A DNA stretch of 64,000 bases from an uncultured Alistipes sp. GTDB taxonomy: Bacteria > Bacteroidota > Bacteroidia > Bacteroidales > Rikenellaceae. Numbering within the stretch: the stretch's first letter is position 1; every line of letters starts with the position of its first letter. Location: positions 62,001-126,000 of the forward strand of contig CASDSD010000020.1 of assembly GCA_949283205.1 (NCBI GenBank), read 5' to 3'. Below the pieces are notes generated by a model. That model searched no databases. It was not told where the DNA came from and saw nothing but the letters and a program-made list of their open reading frames with translations. The position numbers were made by a program, and so were the translations under genes. This document shows positions 62,321 through 64,000 of the stretch, in pieces.

Positions 62321-64000
62321 CTACTGTTCGTAGCCCTCGGCCTTCATTCCGAAGATCGACTTCACACGCTCCATGTCGAACTTCTCGCGGCGGTCATAGT
62401 AGTATATGCCGTTCTGCTCCTGCTCCACATCCGTCAGCTGCGTATAGCAGAAACCGCATATCCTGTCACTATGGTCTACGATGGCCTTCACCAGCGACTC
62501 CAGCCGCTTGTAGAAATCCTCGCGTGTGGGTGCCGCATTGCCATAGCCCCACGAGTTGCCCTCCGCAGGCTGCGTCTCGGCACACTTGATGCCGCCGAAC
62601 TCATCGAGCAGGTATGGCAGCGAACCGTCGTAGTACAACTTGCGAATGGCGCGGTCGAAGCCTCCGTTCGGGCCCTGCGGCTGGTAGAACTTCTCCCCGT
62701 CGAAGAGCATCGCGTGCAAACGCTCGCCGTCCTGCTCGTAGTTGTGCGCCGTACAGAAGTCAGAGACCACATATATGCCGCCGCTGACGGTATTTACCGG
62801 ACGCGTGGGATCGAGTCGCCGCGTCTCGTTATATACGTCTGTAAGGAAGCGTCCAGCTTCGTTCGACGGCACACCAAACTCCTCGTTGAAGGGCGTCCAC
62901 ACGATCAACGCCGGATGGTTGCGGTCGCGGACCACGATATTGCCCCACTCCGACATGAAGTTGCGGGCCGCGGCAACCGAGTTGCTGTCCTTGTCCCACG
63001 AGGCCATCTCGCCCCAGACGATATATCCCAACTTGTCGGCCCAATAGTAGAAACGCTCCTCGAATACCTTCTGGTGCAGGCGCGCGCCGTTGAAGCCGGC
63101 CGCCATCGAGAGCTCGATGTCGCGCTTGAGCGCCTCATCAGAAGGCGCCGTCCAGATACCGTCGGGATAGAAGCCCTGATCGAGCACCAGACGCTGATAA
63201 TAGGGTTTGTTGTTCAGGTAGATCTTGTTGCCGTCGATGTGCACCTTGCGCATGCCTACGTAGGCATCGACCGTATCGAGCGTCTCGCCCTCGGCGTTCT
63301 TCACCTCATAGACCACATCGTAGAGGAAGGGCGATTCGGGGCTCCACAGTTTGGGGTTTTTCAACGCCACCACTACCGGCATGCCCTGCACGGCAGGGGC
63401 CTCGGCACGCGCCACCGCCTTGCCGCCGTCCTTCACCACGACAGACAACGTATTGCCGCCGGCGACGTTGTAATATGTCGGTATGACGACTATATGCTTT
63501 TGGTCAATATCGGTAATCACCTGCACGCGCTCCAGTGCCATGGCGTCCACAGCCTCCATCCATACCGTCTGCCAGATGCCCGTGGTACGGGTATAGCTGC
63601 AACCCACCGAATAATAGTTCGTCGACTGCTTGCCGCCGGGCTGCGTGCCGCCGCGAAGGTCGCTCTCGGCATGCACCACGACGCTGTGAATCCCGCCGTC
63701 ACCCACAAAGTCGGTCACATCGAACGAGAACGAGTCCGAGCCGCCGTAATGACGGCCCACGAACTTGCCGTCGATATATACCTCCGACTCGTAATACACG
63801 GCGCCGAAATTGAGTTTCACGCACTTGCCCTTCCACTCCGCAGGTATTTGGATCTCGCGCTGATACCATACGCTGTTGATGAAATCGGTATAGCCCACAC
63901 CCGAAAGTTTGCTTTCGGGAGCAAACGGCACGGTAATACGGCCGTCGAAGCCCTTACTGTTATAAAAATCGCGGTCACGGCCCGAATCCGACAGGTCGAG
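62321..64000 (-). CDS. Glycoside hydrolase family 2 enzyme, second paralogue, 5' end outside window
   Basis: The frame is open to the last base of the window: 559 codons plus the stop are seen and the N-terminus is missing. It aligns along its whole length with the GH2 protein at 60114-62000, sharing blocks such as 'VPFAPESKLSGV', 'YTRTTGIWQTVWMEAV', 'PYYQRLVLDQGFYPDGIW' and 'KVFEERFYYWADKLGY'. The catalytic residues are conserved: 'WTPFNEEFG' (acid/base) and 'LLDEFGGIKC' (nucleophile). It is probably a tandem duplicate with a shifted specificity; the loops around 'WGEMASWDKDSNS' differ most. Confidence 0.9.
   Translation of the reverse strand, partial: LDLSDSGRDRDFYNSKGFDGRITVPFAPESKLSGVGYTDFINSVWYQREIQIPAEWKGKCVKLNFGAVYYESEVYIDGKFVGRHYGGSDSFSFDVTDFVGDGGIHSVVVHAESDLRGGTQPGGKQSTNYYSVGCSYTRTTGIWQTVWMEAVDAMALERVQVITDIDQKHIVVIPTYYNVAGGNTLSVVVKDGGKAVARAEAPAVQGMPVVVALKNPKLWSPESPFLYDVVYEVKNAEGETLDTVDAYVGMRKVHIDGNKIYLNNKPYYQRLVLDQGFYPDGIWTAPSDEALKRDIELSMAAGFNGARLHQKVFEERFYYWADKLGYIVWGEMASWDKDSNSVAAARNFMSEWGNIVVRDRNHPALIVWTPFNEEFGVPSNEAGRFLTDVYNETRRLDPTRPVNTVSGGIYVVSDFCTAHNYEQDGERLHAMLFDGEKFYQPQGPNGGFDRAIRKLYYDGSLPYLLDEFGGIKCAETQPAEGNSWGYGNAAPTREDFYKRLESLVKAIVDHSDRICGFCYTQLTDVEQEQNGIYYYDRREKFDMERVKSIFGMKAEGYEQ

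Noticed and set aside
1-64000. tRNA, rRNA, insertion sequences, phage or plasmid genes
   Set aside because: Looked for tRNA-like T-arm strings in the gaps, transposase or integrase motifs and terminal inverted repeats; none was found by eye. A tRNA-scan would settle the first.

Overview
This window looks like chromosome from a member of the Bacteroidales, most likely Alistipes or a close relative in the Rikenellaceae. Three things point there. It holds a SusD-family lipoprotein end, the Bacteroidota-type omega subunit, BamD, many lipoproteins and several host-glycan hydrolases. The coding DNA is GC-rich. Many intergenic regions carry Bacteroidota vegetative promoters, with a -7 box of the form TAnnTTTG and, about 20 bases upstream, a -33 box near TTTG. 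The genus is an inference from gene content. No rRNA, tRNA, CRISPR array, transposase or phage gene was seen.

Layout. 1-2.3 kb: the 3' end of a susD-like gene, a gene-poor stretch and a periplasmic TPR protein. 2.3-5.1 kb: tadA, aspS and a rubredoxin too small for a default ORF cut-off. 5.2-12.5 kb (minus strand): nadE, rseC and the complete rnfBCDGEA ion-pumping ferredoxin:NAD oxidoreductase. 12.7-18.5 kb (minus): trkA, a deoxynucleoside kinase, an rRNA m5C methyltransferase, a MerR regulator, Nif3 and a zinc-ribbon coiled-coil protein. trkA is divergent from a small cysteine-rich membrane protein (18.7 kb), and their promoters overlap. 19-25.6 kb: a DUF2461 protein, rplU-rpmA, a three-gene cassette of degenerate proteins (pseudo-receiver, HEAT-like membrane protein, glycosyltransferase-like protein), cysQ and an acyl-CoA ligase. 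26-34 kb: a DPP III-like lipoprotein peptidase, DoxX, panC-panD, a DUF456 protein and an M16 lipoprotein peptidase. 34-39.4 kb: a HAD phosphatase, a ClC channel, trpS, oxyR and a GNAT enzyme. 39.6-46 kb: a long plus-strand run rsfS-ftsH-cdsA-psd-AI-2E transporter-riboflavin kinase-thioredoxin-like lipoprotein. 46.3-48.4 kb: a split ThrE exporter and a DUF6064 membrane protein. 48.4-64 kb: a GH33 sialidase, a GH88 hydrolase, recN, coaBC, rpoZ, bamD, then a minus-strand carbohydrate cluster of two paralogous GH2 enzymes, an aldose epimerase lipoprotein, galactokinase and a sialate O-acetylesterase.

How the genes may work together. Rnf exchanges electrons between reduced ferredoxin and NAD while moving Na+ or H+, and nadE and rseC immediately upstream could be co-transcribed with it. 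The right end fits degradation of sialylated, galactose-containing host glycans: the esterase and sialidase remove decorated sialic acids, the GH2 enzymes may release galactose, and the epimerase and galactokinase take galactose into the Leloir pathway.

The least explained parts are the degenerate cassette at 20652-22911, the back-to-back promoters at 18596-18643, a NAD synthetase whose glutaminase nucleophile is replaced by glycine, and a riboflavin kinase without its usual FAD synthetase domain.
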